The notes beneath the pieces are model-generated. The model searched no databases. It worked only from the letters and a program-made list of their open reading frames with translations, and was not told the origin of the DNA. Below, piece after piece: positions 11,045 to 23,469 of a stretch of DNA of 64,000 nucleotides. A program made the translations under genes and the position numbers. The stretch covers positions 930,001-994,000 of the forward strand of contig NC_088940.1 in NCBI RefSeq assembly GCF_033473495.1, in the 5' to 3' direction. Within the stretch, counting starts at the first letter, position 1; each line of letters starts with the position of its first letter. The DNA is from Cercospora beticola (taxonomy: Eukaryota; Ascomycota; Dothideomycetes; Mycosphaerellales; Mycosphaerellaceae).

Positions 11045-14000
11045 CTAGACGACAACGCCCATAGCAGCCTGATATCTCTCAAAAAGACCCGTGCCGTTGC
11101 TGTCCGTGTGCACGTCCACAGTCTTAGCAATCTCTTCAACACCCACTTCGCTTGCCTCTTCAGCAAGAATGCGGCCCATCTCTATCATCGAGACCCTCTC
11201 TTCCAATGTGAGCTTTCGATCCGCATTGTTCATCGCCTCCAAGCCCGACCTCAGTCTCCGCATAATCGATTTGCCTCCATGTGAGTTTTTCCGCCCAAGG
11301 TTCATGGTGACGACCGATGCGAAATCGCTGTACACTGCGCCTCCCGACTCCCAGCCTTGTACACCACTGCCATGTTCTGGGAAACGGCGAAGAACGTCGA
11401 CGAGTTCGTCGTAGTCTTCCTCGATCACTGCCGCTGGACCGATGGATGAGATCAGCACGTCGTGAGCCTCATCAAACAGGCCGGCAATCAGGAGATAACG
11501 AGCTTGCACGGCGGGATTCTTGAGTTCTGCTTTGGCGTGTAGAGCTTTTGCTTTAAACAGCAAGTTCTCCGGAATCTTGAGATATGTTGTGAGCTGATCG
11601 AACACGTTGTTCTCGGTCATTTCATCGCCAGTTGAAGGATCAGGAATTTTGCCACCGTTGCGCATGATGACCTCCTTGACCATGGACTCTCTCTTGCTGG
11701 CATCGGTGAGGTGAAGTAGCACCCAGATCGCGGTGACGAATTTGTTGGCGTATTCGAGCTCAGCGGCAAAATCGCGAGTGATTCTGTCAAGGATCGCATG
11801 ATCGATGTAGTCGGCTCGACCTTTTGCGTAGAGGATGATGGCAAGCTGCCACGCCAGTCGAGAGTCTGCAGGTGAGCCTGAGACCGTGTGGGGATCGAAG
11901 AGAGACGCAAGATCTGCAGGGTAGGCACGTGTGGTGGAGAAGAGGCGAAACAGTCCGAACAGAGTGTCCTCCCGGCCAGCGACCGAAGTCTCGGATGCGC
12001 CCTGATCGGTCCAGAAGGGCGTCGGGAGAGTCAGTTCGCGGCCGTTGTCAACATCATGGGCGTATGCTTTCACGACTTGTTCCAGCGTGTCGTGGCCTCC
12101 AAAGAAAAGGCGCAAGGCAAAGCTCTGGGTCCAGTTAAGCTCGAAGCGCTCAGAGATGCTGAGTTCTTTCACCCGATCCTCCTTGGCACCATTCTTGCCG
12201 GCCACGGTGCAGACTTCTCCTGCCAGAATTGAGTACAAGGTCCTGACAGCATCGGACATCTCGCTCCAGTCATTACGATTCCTCCAGATCTCAATTTGCT
12301 TCTTGATAAGGTCTCGGCTGTTTTCCGATCCAGGGAGTTGGGCAATCAACGCAGCCAGTCGGAAATTTCTGCCCTTGGCCAAAACTTCGGACGCAGCAGT
12401 ATGGTCGCCGCGAGTCAACAGATAGAGTGCTTTCTCCTCTGCCGATTTAGCTGCTGCGGCACTTTCGGTGCTGGTGGCTTCAACGATGCCCGCCCAAAAC
12501 TCTTGCACCGCGTCTTTGCGCAGTCTGGGCTCGAATGTAAGGATCTGCTCGTCTGACATTCCATTCACAAGGTGTCCCGCACTGGTACGGATCGACTCAA
12601 ACAAGAGAGCTGAGAGACGCCAGACAACCGACTCCACGTCTGACGATTTTTCCGCAAGTTGTGCAAAATCCACGTGTACCGAGTCAGGCCGGGCAACAGG
12701 GAAGCCGTCGACGAGCTCAGTGATCGTCAGCTGCTTTTGCAGTGACAGTGTTTCCATATTGAGGTCGGCATTTGGCGCGAATCGAGCGAAGCGTATCTCT
12801 GTTCGTTCGCCGACCAGGGAACGCATTGCGGGTTCAAGCGGCCCACCGACCTCGGGGGCGGAGCCTGGGACAGCGTAGATGAGCGTGCCATTGTTGGCAA
12901 AATGGGGTTTCATACTGTCGTGGAAGGCGGCATCGTTTTCATCGAGTTCGTGGCCGGCGGAGTGGCGAGGTTTCTTCGGGTAAGGGTTCTATTGAACAAA
13001 TTTTCAGCTACCTACTATACAACACATGATAGACGATCACAGCAACCTTGTGCCGAGAACGCAGCGAGGTGGGACGCCGAAGGGGAATGACGTGCTCGCG
13101 AATGTTCCAAAGTGCAGGGGTGTGGAAGTCGTGAGTTTTGGGGAAGGGGATTAGTGTTTGGGATCGATCATACCTCAAAACCCTTGACACCAGTCGCACC
13201 TCTTGTAGTCGTCTTCTCCTGCGCCCAGAGCGAGTTCATAAGATCCATGCTCGTCTTGAACGCCTGACTCTTGCCAAGGTCCTGCTTGCCTCCAAGTACG
13301 TTGCTGAAGCCAGTCTTCTTCGCACTCTTCTGAGCAAGGTAACTTTGACCAAGTGCACTCTGTCCAAGCATACTTCGCTTGAATGGACTATCTGCAAAGT
13401 CGTGTCCATCGTCGCGCAGCAGATTGCGCTGCACATCCTTTAACGCCTGTCGGTCGCGCTTGCGGGGGCTCATTGTTCGTTGAAGGTGCTCTTCCCACGT
13501 ATCGTTGGCGAACTTGTCTGGACTGGCGAACGTCCGCGTAATGGGCGCTGTCGGCTTCAAGATCGATCGCAGCAGCTTAGGCTCTTCGGCATTGAAAGAT
13601 CCTGGGAGCTGTTGTTCGGGCTCGGAATCCAACTCGGCCTGCGCATTTTCAGCAAAGTCGTCTGCGCCAGCAGTGTCAAGAGCCATACTGGAACTGTAGC
13701 GCTCAATCGCGGCAGGTGAAGGCGCCTGCACGGCACCACCTTGTGCCGCGAACAGATCTTCGTCCACGTCCTGTTCACCCAAGCCTCCTGACATATTGAA
13801 GTCATGCATGTTTCCCGCCGCATTTCTCTCGTCATAGTCATAGCTCATGTGCCTGCTAGCCTCTTCTTCGAACCCGCCGGGAATATGAGAGCTCCGCATG
13901 CTGGACTTCGATCGGTTCAATTTGAACTCAAATGTGTCGTCAACTTCCCCATTGTTGCCCGACTCGAAGCTTTGCAGCGTGTCGTCCTGCGAGTCGCGCG

Positions 14001-17000
14001 GCAATGTGGCTGGCGGATCGCTCAGCGCGCTAGAATCTTGCTGCACATCTTCCATGGCCTCGGTATCCTCGTCTTCGTCATCGTCCAGTCCATAGGTGGT
14101 GAAGTGATCAACGTCGAAGATCCAGGTGCCTGTGTCAGCATCGTAGTTCACGAATTTGGTGCCCTCCACGTTACGGAATCGCTTAACGTGCTTCTCGTAT
14201 GCTGGTCCAGATTTCGCCAATACGGCTTTCTTTCCTCCATGACTGCGCGGCCAAGAGTTCTCGAGATAGATTCTGCTGGGCACATTCAGTGCCTGGCCGC
14301 GCGCAGGCTTCTCGGATTCTTTGGGGTACACCGTCGCGGATCGGACCTTCAAACGCACAATGGCCTTTGGATCATCACCTTCCTGTTCGTCGATGTCATT
14401 TGGATCGAACAGTTTGTCCAGGTCAACATTGGTAAGATCGATTCCTTTGCCGTTATTTCGAAACTCGATCTTGCCGATGCCCTCCCTCCCAACTGTGAAG
14501 GTCTTCAGCTTAGAAAGCTGGGTTCGGGACATGTTTTTCAGATCCTTGATACGCGGTTCAGTGAAGTAGTCACCGATGTGGATTCCCTGAAGAGGCGTCT
14601 TCTCTGTTGGTCTCTTGGTCGAAGGAGCAGACGCAGGACGATGGGGTTCGGTGTCCTCTGGGATGTCTGTAAGCGACTTTGCGCCATTGACCTGCTCCAT
14701 CTCCGGTGCACTGTTCGTCTTGGCCTGCGATCGCGTTACACGAGGCGACTCCTCGTCGTCTTCGGTCTCAGTGCGCACAAGTGCGTTGCCAGCATTAGGA
14801 GTGACTTCAGTCTGTCTTGCACCCGTAGCAGCTGAGTTGTCGAAGCTGACCTTCTTCGCCAATCCCGGACTCTGCTGATCTCCAACGGACTCTATTCGCT
14901 GGAGATTGCTACTTGTCGGTGGAGAGAAGAGGTCAGTGCGCAAGTTGCGGTCGATGGTGAGTTTACGCATGCTGCCAGAGTTGAGGTAGCGGCTAGAGGC
15001 ACTGCCAGGTGCCGGACGGAGTAGACTGTCTCCTTCTCGAGAAGGTGTATCGCCACGAAGGTTATTCATGGACATACTCTTCGCGAGTCTGCTTGTCAGT
15101 GCACTGCCCAGACTGCCAGTCGGCTTCAGCAGACTACTGGCCTGCGGCGTGAGGTTGACGGAGTATGCGGAGCCTGGAGTACCGTACGTCGAGTAAGAGA
15201 AGCCGTAGCCCCCGGTGCGGCCCATTGTGCTTGCCCTGGGCGTGTACATAGGGGAGTTAAGCCGGCTGCTGGACAAAAGACTTGGAGTCTTGGCCGGTGT
15301 TGGACGTGCGCCTGTCAGCGGAGTGGCCAATGGCCCGACAGGGGCGGAAGACTGTCCCAGTGAACTGAACAATTGATCGTTGCCGTACGGGGAGAGAGTC
15401 AAGCTCGCATGGAGCTGATTCTGTTGGTTGGGGTTCGCGCTTTGGCCGAGGCTCCCGAACAGCGAGTTGTTGTTGGCGTTGCTCTGCTGGTTCGTAGAGC
15501 CGAAGAGACTACTGCCCCCAGTGGCCTGCTGGTTGTTGTTGTTCGCCATACCACCTCCGAAAAGACTGTTTCCGGAGTTGTTATTCCCTCCTCCAAAGAG
15601 ACTGCCAGCTGGCTTGTTGTTGTTATTGCCAAACAGCGAGTTGCCTCCTGCATTGTTGTTGTTTGAGGCACCAAATAAGCCACCTCCAGCGTTGTTTGTG
15701 CTCGTGTTGTTGCCAAAAAGACCACCGCCAGCAGTATTGTTTGCTGGTGTGCTTCCGAACAGGCCACCTGTAGCTGGCTTGTTCTGGTTGTTGTTGCCGA
15801 ACAGGCCGCCGCTTGTGTTGTTGTTGGTGTTGGACGATCCGAACAAGCCACCAGACTGCTGCTGCTGGTTGTTGTTGTTTGCGCCAAAAAGTCCACCGCC
15901 AGTGCCGGTGGCAGCGGTATTACTACCGAAAAGACCCCCAGCAGCGGGCTTTGCTTGATTGTTATTGCCGAAGAGGCCGCCAGTATTAGTGCTGCCGCCG
16001 AAGGGATTGCTGCTCTGTTGCTGCTGCTGGTTGTTGTTGTTGCTTCCAAAGAGGCCACCACCAGTATTGGTATTGGTATTAGTGTTGCTGCCAAACAAGC
16101 CTCCACCCGTGGTGGTGTTGGTGGTGGATCCAAACCCGCCAGTATTGGTGGCAGTCTGTCCGAACCCACCAAACGCCGGCTTTGCCGCAGCGGTATTGTT
16201 CGCGCCAAACAGGCCGCCGGCGCTGGAAGTGTTGTTAGCGCCAAATCCAGTGGTAGTCGATGTGTTGTTGTTGTTGGCGCCAAATAGACCGCCACCAGAG
16301 GTGTTGTTGTTCGTGCTGCCGAATCCACCAGTTGGGGCAGTTGTGGTGCTCCCAAAAAGCCCACCCGCAGGCTTATTCTGGGATCCAAAGAGTCCTCCTG
16401 CCGTATTGCTGGCACCGAAGCTTGTGTTGGCCGTACTGTTATTGTTGTTGTTCGCACCGAATCCACCGAATCCGGTCGAAGCGTTGTTGGCAGTCGAGGT
16501 ATTGCCGCCAAACAGTGAAGATCCGCTAGTCTGCGCAGTATTGTTGTTGCCCCCGAACAAGCTGCCACCAAAGCCAGTGCTTGTGCCAAAGCTGCCTGCT
16601 TGGCCGTTGCTGTTGCCGTACCGCCTTCCTTGTAGATAGTCCTCGACCCTCAGTTCTTCGAAGCTCTTGTTCTGGTAAGGCTGCTGGAAAGTGATCGATT
16701 GGAAGTGCGAAGTCTGACTTGTGGCTGTATCTTTCTCTTGGAAAGCTTGGAATGGTGTGCCGGCAGTTCCGTTGTTGGTTTGTGCAGTAGTTGTGCTCGC
16801 ACCAAAACCACCAAATCCACCTGTGCTGTTGTTCGTCGCACCAAAGCCCCCTGAGCCTGATGCCGCGCCGCCAAAAGCCGAGGTCGTGTTGTTGTTATTT
16901 GCACCAAAGCCGGTGCTCGCGGTGTTGTTATTACCTCCGAATATAGAGCCAGTATTGGTCGAGCCGAAGCCACCTGCTGGTTTGTTGGCTCCAAATAGAC

Positions 17001-17457
17001 CTATAATCCTGTTAGTCTCCGGGGTCTTCGCAGCTCGCTGGCAGCGATTCTGCAGGCCTCGAGTCGTCGTTTGTTCAAGGATCTTCTTACCTCCGCCAGA
17101 GCTGTTGTTAGCCCCAAATCCAGTGCTGGCAGTGTTGGTAGCGCCAAAGCCAGTGCCTCCACTGCCAAAGCCTCCGCCGGTGCTCGTGTTGTTACCAAAC
17201 AAGCCGCCGCCTGAGGTGTTGGTATTTGTACTGCCGAAGCCTGTAGTCGGGGACTTAGCATTCGCCGCCGTTTTAGTATCTTGAGACTGCAACCCACCTC
17301 CACCACTTCCGAAACCACCAGCAGTAGCTGTGTTGGCGCCAAAAAGACCGCCTGAGGATGTGGTCTGTGTCGAGCCAAAACCGCCTGTGTTCGTGCTACC
17401 AAAGCCACCTCCGCCGCCGAAGGTGGAACTGGTGTTGCCAAAGCCACCGAAAGACAT
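11045..17457 (-). CDS. NUP145: Nup98-Nup96 fusion nucleoporin precursor
   Basis: A single gene encodes the nuclear-pore precursor that cleaves itself into a Nup98-type FG protein and a Nup96/Nup145C scaffold protein. Exons (minus) are 17457-17091, 17000-13174 and 12988-11045, giving 2045 residues. Intron 1 (17001-17090) has GTAAGA, ACTAAC and ATAG. Intron 2 (12989-13173) has GTATGA and AATAG and joins GVKGFE to NPYPKKPRHSAGHELDENDA, the normal Nup96 start. Features: GLFG/FG repeats with Asn spacers over the first ~700 residues; a Gle2-binding (GLEBS) segment around FQQPYQNKSFEELRVEDYLQ; an autoproteolytic domain at about residues 926-1089 beginning GIHIGDYFTEP; cleavage motif DHF|TTYGL with F1089 before the scissile bond (H1088, T1090); then a helical Nup96 domain that builds the Y complex. 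The intron 2 acceptor is less certain than the rest. Confidence 0.93.
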
Positions 17458-18588
17458 GGCCGCGGTCTCGTGGCAACTCAGACGATCTGGTAAATGCGCT
17501 CGCGCGCGGCAGCCGTGGTTCGAGGCGCTCTATGCGAGGGTCGAGTGGCTGGGGAAACGAGGATGAATCTGGCGGTGCGTTTGAAGTTAGTCGAGGACGG
17601 GCGAGTCGAGCAACGGGCGATCGAAGTCTGCCGCTGTTGCGCAATTGTCGCTGCTGACAATGGCAAATTCGATGGCACGGAGGGACGCTGAGAGGCGCGG
17701 GTTTTTCGTGATGGTGCGGCGTACCTGATGCGAATGTCGAGCGGAGAATTAATCGTCACGCGCCATGCGACGGAGGGAACAAATGTCAATGAGAGGCGGC
17801 GCCGAAATGGCAGGTGCTGGACAGAGAAGAGCGCGACTGTGGTGGTGTGCAGGAGCAGCAGAGGTAACGCGCGCTGTCTTCTCTCAGCCAAGAGGAAGCT
17901 TGGGACCCACTCGCGCTTTGCCGAAAGTGTGTTGCACAGACAGACTTCACTTGATGCACGAGACACACAACCATTCACACCAAACATGCACGTGAAATTT
18001 CAGAGAGGGACGCTGCAAGGTACTGGGCTTGGTCGAGGTCGAAATATTGGAGGCAGTGGTAGAGCTGCATCGCACAGCGAACAGGAACGGTCTACATATA
18101 TTCTGGTGTTAGGCAGACAGTCAGGCAGCAATGAGACAGCTGCCTAGCTGCCTGCTGGGACGGCGCAAGCACACAAGCAGTAGCAGAGACACCGCTTGTC
18201 GCATGCACTTCTCCCACAAATGATTCACATGGTGAGCCGCGTCTATGTGCGAGATCTAACGCAGTCACCGACAACACGATCCACGCATCAGGACTGTACA
18301 ATCCGCAGTTCTCGCGCCAAGAATCGAGAGTCGAGTGACGACGTGATTCCGAGCGCGCGGGAGCGAGCCGTTCTGGTCTCTTGTGCCCTTGCCACGACGT
18401 ACATGTACTTGCTGCTGTCTCACGGCCTCTTCTCCCAACACTCTTTCATCACTACCCTCCTCCCCGTGCCTTGCGCACGCATAGCGTTTCCGCTTCCTTT
18501 TGGCATCTTTGCGTCGTTATTGTCTACTGTTTGCTGTGATTCTGGTTTCACCACCGTGTTCAGGCGGCGATCCGCCGGAGCAGTCACC
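17458..18588. other. Divergent promoter region NUP145 / YME1
   Basis: These 1.1 kb separate two head-to-head genes. The YME1 reading frame stays open upstream to 18196, but that part lacks similarity to i-AAA proteases and is pyrimidine-rich near its end (TCCTCCCC, CTTCCTTTTGG), which looks like a 5' leader. No separate gene is supportable. Confidence 0.5.
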
Positions 18589-20913
18589 ATGGCCTTTCAA
18601 TCTACCCCGATGCGTCTCCACCACATGGCCACCTCCGCCCGCACGACGCCCTCCATCATGGCGGCCGCGCTGAGATCGCCAGCGGGTCGTAATGCGGCGG
18701 CGCGATCGCAGAGGACAATGTCGTCCAGCAACCGCACCGGTCAACTCATACCCTCCTCTGTCTCCCGATCCCTCTTCACGGCCTCGAGATATCGACCAGC
18801 GACCTCTCACACCGTCTCAACGACCAGCTTTGTTGGCTTCAACCAGCAGCGCACCTTGTTTGGCAGCAGCTGGGGCTCGCAGACGAGTCAGAACCATCTT
18901 GCACATTTGGAGCAGATGGCTAACAGTCAACCCAATTCCGCTGCTGCTCAGAATGCTTTCTATCAGGCTCTTCTCCGTGCCAACATGCCAGAAATCCTCG
19001 TCGAACGTCATAATACTGGAAGATATGCTTCGAATGCAGCAACAGAAGTCGCGTACAACAAGGCATTGCAAACATTGGGCGCAGCTTCGGTTGGACAAGG
19101 CGGTGTTGCGGGCGCGTTCGGCGCGCATTCGGCAAATGGACAGAATGGCACTACAAGCAGTGAACAATTGCAGGCGGTTGGACAGGCTGTGTCTGCGAAG
19201 TTCAAGGGAGGAAATGCTTCACTCTCGATGAAAGGATCTGGAGGACGAGCTGAGCCGCTCTATGTCGTCGTAGACGAAAGCCTCGGCAGCCAGATCTTCA
19301 AATGGGTCAAGTTCTTGCTGGTCTTCGGGTTCGTCGCGTACTGCTCTCTGGTCTTCTTCACGCTCGTTGTCGAAGCGACGGGTGTACTCAAGAAAGTTGG
19401 CGGAGCAAGGGACACGCAAGCTAAGCCAGAGCTACAGAAGACTCGTTTCGACGATGTTCATGGCTGTGAAGAGGCAAAGGAAGAGCTGCAAGAGCTGGTC
19501 GAATTCTTGAAGGCCCCCGAATCATTCGCTACCCTCGGTGGTAAACTGCCAAAGGGTGTTTTACTCGTTGGTCCCCCCGGTACCGGAAAGACGCTCCTGG
19601 CTCGCGCTGTGGCAGGGGAGGCTCAAGTTCCCTTCTTCTACATGTCTGGATCCGAATTCGATGAGGTCTACGTCGGTGTTGGTGCTAAGCGTGTTCGTGA
19701 CCTCTTCACTGCCGCTCGGTCAAAAAGCCCTGCCATCATCTTCATCGATGAGCTTGATGCGATAGGCAGTAAGCGTCATGAGCGTGATGCCGCTTACGCT
19801 AAGCAAACCCTCAACCAGCTTCTGACTGAACTGGATGGATTTGATCAGACTTCTGGCGTGATCATTATTGGCGCAACCAATTTCCCTCAATCCCTCGATA
19901 AGGCCCTTACTCGCCCTGGACGCTTCGATCGAAACGTTGTTGTTCCTCTGCCAGACGTGCGTGGTCGAATCGCCATCCTCAAGCATCACTTGAAGAATAT
20001 CAAGACTGACGGATCTGTCGATCCGGCCGAAGTTGCAAGAGGATGTCCTGGCTTTTCTGGCGCTGAACTTGAGAATGTTGTGAATCAGGCCGCTGTTCGC
20101 GCTTCTAAGCTGAAACAGTCTAAGGTGAGCATTGCAGATCTTGTCTGGGCCAAGGACAAAATTCTCATGGGTGCGGAACGTCGCTCTGCCGTTATTCAAG
20201 AAAAGGACAAGCTCATGACCGCATACCACGAGGGTGGGCACGCACTGGTTTGTATGCTCACGCAAGCTGCCGTTCCGCTCTACAAAGCCACGATCATGCC
20301 ACGTGGCAATGCTCTTGGTGTCACGTTCATGTTGCCAGAGTTGGACAAGGTCAGCGAATCGAAGAAGGACTTGCTCGCTCGAATCGATGTCGCCATGGGA
20401 GGGAAGGTTGCAGAAGAGATCATCTATGGTCCCGAAAATGTAACGACTGGTGCATCGAGCGACATCACCGGAGCCACCAACATCGCGAAACACATGGTCA
20501 TGCGCGCTGGCATGAGCGAGGTTCTGGGCAACGTAGACCTCACCGAAGACTACGCAGAGCTGTCAAGCGAGACGAAACAGCAGATCGAGCATGAAGTGCG
20601 GCGCATCGTCGAGGAAGGCCGACAGCGTGCCCACAAGCTTTTGACGGAAAACCGAGAAGGTCTCGATCGTTTAGCCAAGGCATTGCTGGAGTACGAGACG
20701 CTTGATCGAGATGAAATTGAAAGGGTAGTCCGAGGCGAGAAGCTTACGGGAAAGATCAAGGTCGAATTCAATACGCCAGTGAAGTCTCCGGAAGGCAAAG
20801 GCACGACACCGGACATTGGACTCGGGCCTATACATCCTCCCGCGCCGGAAGGTGGCGAGGGAGGGCTAGGCGCGCCCCCTGTTGTCGGCGGTGGCGGTGC
20901 TGGGAGACCCTAG
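18589..20913 (+). CDS. YME1: Mitochondrial i-AAA protease (FtsH family)
   Basis: This is an ATP-dependent zinc metalloprotease of the mitochondrial inner membrane facing the intermembrane space. It degrades misfolded or unassembled membrane and small TIM proteins. The 774-residue product starts at 18589, where CACCATGG gives a good start context; the frame is open for 131 more codons upstream, but those look like leader. Order of features: Arg/Ser-rich mitochondrial presequence; a segment from about residue 60 with the YME1-type N-terminal domain; one membrane helix at about 235-265 ([18 protein letters not shown]); Walker A GPPGTGKT at about 328; Walker B IIFIDE at about 383; the second-region-of-homology arginines in RPGRFDR; zinc motif HEGGH with the first His at about 547. 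One membrane helix separates it from the two-helix m-AAA proteases. No intron. The C-terminus is Gly/Pro-rich. Confidence 0.95.
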   Translation: MAFQSTPMRLHHMATSARTTPSIMAAALRSPAGRNAAARSQRTMSSSNRTGQLIPSSVSRSLFTASRYRPATSHTVSTTSFVGFNQQRTLFGSSWGSQTSQNHLAHLEQMANSQPNSAAAQNAFYQALLRANMPEILVERHNTGRYASNAATEVAYNKALQTLGAASVGQGGVAGAFGAHSANGQNGTTSSEQLQAVGQAVSAKFKGGNASLSMKGSGGRAEPLYVVVDESLGSQIFKWVKFLLVFGFVAYCSLVFFTLVVEATGVLKKVGGARDTQAKPELQKTRFDDVHGCEEAKEELQELVEFLKAPESFATLGGKLPKGVLLVGPPGTGKTLLARAVAGEAQVPFFYMSGSEFDEVYVGVGAKRVRDLFTAARSKSPAIIFIDELDAIGSKRHERDAAYAKQTLNQLLTELDGFDQTSGVIIIGATNFPQSLDKALTRPGRFDRNVVVPLPDVRGRIAILKHHLKNIKTDGSVDPAEVARGCPGFSGAELENVVNQAAVRASKLKQSKVSIADLVWAKDKILMGAERRSAVIQEKDKLMTAYHEGGHALVCMLTQAAVPLYKATIMPRGNALGVTFMLPELDKVSESKKDLLARIDVAMGGKVAEEIIYGPENVTTGASSDITGATNIAKHMVMRAGMSEVLGNVDLTEDYAELSSETKQQIEHEVRRIVEEGRQRAHKLLTENREGLDRLAKALLEYETLDRDEIERVVRGEKLTGKIKVEFNTPVKSPEGKGTTPDIGLGPIHPPAPEGGEGGLGAPPVVGGGGAGRP

Positions 20914-21663
20914 TATGAAGGGTGAAGAATCATTGATGGTATCCAAATGGTGAAGGAACAAAAAGACTCAGTCAAGCGATGTTATCGCCTAGGACCACGT
21001 GAGCAGTATCGCTGCTTACAGGGCATGCCGCTGCCGATCGCTCCGCCACGCACGTTCAGCAATCACCAGTGTGATCAATATGTGCGACGGGCATGCCGAA
21101 ACTCTCATTGAAGCGCGAGAACAGCTGCTCTCTTGAGATCGAATCATTAGGTGGCACAGCGACAGCGAGGAAGCAAGCGAGCATTTGTACATTTAGTCTT
21201 ACGAATGAAACCAACTATGTTTACTTTGTGCAGTCATTCTCTTACCCACTGCAGCTTGAGTATGTATGCACATGACAACGCTTCTTTATGAATAGCAATC
21301 CGACGCCGCTCATGGAATCGCCGGTCCGTAGCGGACGGCTTGGAGGCCCCGTGATCACATGCGAACTACCGACCAGTCGGTCGCTATTCCTTCATCTGCA
21401 AGGTAGGCGTCACCTCAGTCTTACGTTTACTTATTCCTTTCATCAATTTGATTTCCGGATATTCGATAACGAACAGAACGAGGCAAACGTGCAGAGCGTT
21501 CTGAGCAAGTGAAGCCGATCGTCGTCAGAGACCACTTTCAGAGATACCGAGGCACGATTTCTAGGCTGGACCGACATACACTTCAACTGAAGCTCTTGCA
21601 CATTTCTCACACCCTGCCTCTTTCTCCGAAACTACCACACGAGGAAAATAAGGATCACCAAAA
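20914..21663. other. Intergenic, YME1 3' end to SDR promoter
   Basis: The first part is the 3' flank of YME1. The last ~100 bases before 21664 are A/C-rich and lead into a CCAAAAATG start context typical of a fungal 5' leader. No gene is supported. Confidence 0.45.
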
Positions 21664-22455
21664 ATGCACGTCAAAGGCCGTACATTCATCATCACAGGCG
21701 GCGCATCCGGCCTCGGTCTCGCCACCGCAGAAGACCTGACAAAACATGGCGCCAACGTAGCAATCCTCGACATGAACCCCGAATCCGGCAACACCGTCGT
21801 CCAGAAACTAGGACAAAAGCTCGCAAAATTCTTCGAAGTGGATGTCACAGATTCGGATTCTCTTAAATCAGCCATCGACGGCGCAGCAGATTGGGCCAAA
21901 TCTTCTGGTAAACCTCTCGGAGGACTGGTTCCTGCTGCGGGCGTTGGACTCCCTGGGAAGCTTCTCGATAAGGACTTGAATCCGATTGAGATGAGCAAGA
22001 TTGATTTCGTGATTGATATCAATCTGCGAGGAGTGTTGAATACGATTCGATTGACGCTTCCGCATTTGGCGAGGAACGAACCTTTGGCTCAGGATGGTGA
22101 GAGGGGTGTGATTGTGATGGTCTCTTCGTCTTCGGCTTTTGAGGGCCAAGTCGGACAGTTGTCGTATGCTGCTACGAAGGGAGCGATCCGCAGTATGACG
22201 CTGGTTTTGGCGAGAGATTTGGCTGGGAATGGAATTCGGGCACTTTCGATCGCGCCGTCCTTGTTTGAGACGAATATGTCGAAGCAGCTTCCGGACAAGG
22301 TGCAGACTGCGCTGAAGAGGCAGGCCGAGTATCCTAAGAGATTGGGTAAGGCTGAGGAGTTTGCCATGTTTGTCCGGCAGTGCATTGAGAACTCGTACAT
22401 GAATGGCGAGTGTTATCGATTGGATGCGGCGACGAGGATGAGCGCTAGAATGTAA
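21664..22455 (+). CDS. Short-chain dehydrogenase, HSD10-like
   Basis: A 263-residue classical SDR without introns. The cofactor motif TGGASGLG lies at residues 11-18, an acidic residue after the second strand (AILDMN) favours NAD(H), a PAAG motif stands in place of the usual NAAG, the catalytic Ser is in VMVSSSSAF (~155) and YAATK gives Tyr168 and Lys172. Overall length, the GxRxLSIAPSLFET region and the C-terminal GECYRLDAATRM resemble 3-hydroxyacyl-CoA dehydrogenase type 2 (17-beta-HSD type 10), which acts in mitochondrial or peroxisomal beta-oxidation of branched chains. There is no clear targeting signal. Substrate is inferred from family resemblance only. It converges with UTP11, 234 bases away. 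Confidence 0.88.
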   Translation: MHVKGRTFIITGGASGLGLATAEDLTKHGANVAILDMNPESGNTVVQKLGQKLAKFFEVDVTDSDSLKSAIDGAADWAKSSGKPLGGLVPAAGVGLPGKLLDKDLNPIEMSKIDFVIDINLRGVLNTIRLTLPHLARNEPLAQDGERGVIVMVSSSSAFEGQVGQLSYAATKGAIRSMTLVLARDLAGNGIRALSIAPSLFETNMSKQLPDKVQTALKRQAEYPKRLGKAEEFAMFVRQCIENSYMNGECYRLDAATRMSARM

Positions 22456-22689
22456 TTGTAACTGGAAGACATGGTCAAAGTTCCTTTGCGCCATATGTAA
22501 ATCAGGCCAACAGTATGAGCAATAGGTTTTCAGTAGTCTTCTACGCGATCAAACTCAACGACATCATCGAGCACCCGAGGATGGCGACCTGAGTAAATTT
22601 CCATTCTTTGGACAGCTCAAGCCTGCATGGCAGAAGTTGCGCTTTATTGACTGTGTCTGGGTATCTCATGACAGCAAAACAATCTTTCT

Positions 22690-23469
22690 CTATCGCTTGC
22701 GTTGCCGCACCTTGAATTTTGTGCCGCTCTTGTTCACACCTCCAGCTGTGCCGTTCATCTTGGCACGTTGTTGCTCTACACCATCAAGAGCCGCACTCAG
22801 CTTCTCCTCCTGTTCTTCAAGCGCTTCGAGCCTTTTCCGATTGACTTCTATCGCATGTCTCTTCCGCCGCCGTAGTCTCTTCTCTTCCGGCGTGAGTTTC
22901 TCCTCCGCTTCGCTGACTGCATCGTCCTCTTCTCCGTCGCTGTCGAAACCGTCCAGATCCATGTCTATGTCGTCCGCGTCCACTTGCTGGCCACCAACTG
23001 GTCTTGCCGTCGCATTCTCGTCCTCATCATCACCAAACACAATTCGTCCATTACTAGGCTGCGCTGCGACACCAGTCTCAGCCAGCACCAGCTCCTCCTG
23101 TACCCTCTTCTTCTGATTCCTTGTCCTTTGCAGCTGTGTCCTCAGATATCCTGCGTCTTGAGTTTTCATCAACCGCACGACATCCACATCCATCGCTCCC
23201 ACTGCGCCTCCATTGTTCGCCTCTCCTCTTTTACTGATCCGAATCCCTCCTTTCGACGCGTTATTCACCATAGAAAAGTAAAACTCATCCTCGTTGCGTT
23301 CGGCAGCTTTGCTCTGCAATGCTTTGATCTTTTTCGTCTTGGTCTTGTGGTCTGCGGCGCGCAATTTGTAGTCTTTGCGCTTCTCAAGGAGACCCCATTT
23401 TGCTCGCTCGGTGGGTTGTGCGCGCTCGCGATGGTTTCGTCGCTGAACTGCGTTGCGTAATGAGGACAT
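22690..23469 (-). CDS. UTP11: U3 snoRNP / SSU processome protein Utp11
   Basis: The 259-residue product is a component of the small-subunit processome that processes 18S rRNA precursor in the nucleolus. The N-terminus MSSLRNAVQRRNHRERAQP, then a KWGLLEKRKDYKLRA block, EDEFYFSMVNN, and a LMKTQDAGYLRTQ segment are hallmark Utp11 sequences. The centre has an acidic run (DDIDMDLDGFDSDGEEDD), followed by a Lys/Arg-rich coiled coil and a basic tail KFKVRQRKR. The start is set at 23469 and not at the more upstream in-frame ATG (23562), because family proteins begin at this Met-Ser-Ser. It lies head to head with CSL4, with only 179 bases between the start codons; both products act on RNA in the nucleus, so shared control is plausible. 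Confidence 0.95.
   Translation of the reverse strand: MSSLRNAVQRRNHRERAQPTERAKWGLLEKRKDYKLRAADHKTKTKKIKALQSKAAERNEDEFYFSMVNNASKGGIRISKRGEANNGGAVGAMDVDVVRLMKTQDAGYLRTQLQRTRNQKKRVQEELVLAETGVAAQPSNGRIVFGDDEDENATARPVGGQQVDADDIDMDLDGFDSDGEEDDAVSEAEEKLTPEEKRLRRRKRHAIEVNRKRLEALEEQEEKLSAALDGVEQQRAKMNGTAGGVNKSGTKFKVRQRKR

Noticed and set aside
13804..14835. 343-codon plus-strand frame opposite NUP145
   Set aside because: It lies wholly inside the coding sequence for the Nup98 autoproteolytic domain region; no domain of its own.
15399..16589. 396-codon minus-strand frame overlapping the FG repeats in another frame
   Set aside because: It is a frame-shifted reading of the FG-repeat codons, giving Thr/Ala/Leu low complexity. 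The in-frame Nup98 is unambiguous.
18196..18588. Longer YME1 start at 18196
   Set aside because: The extra 131 residues lack similarity to i-AAA proteases and would bury the mitochondrial presequence; CACCATGG at 18589 is a better start.
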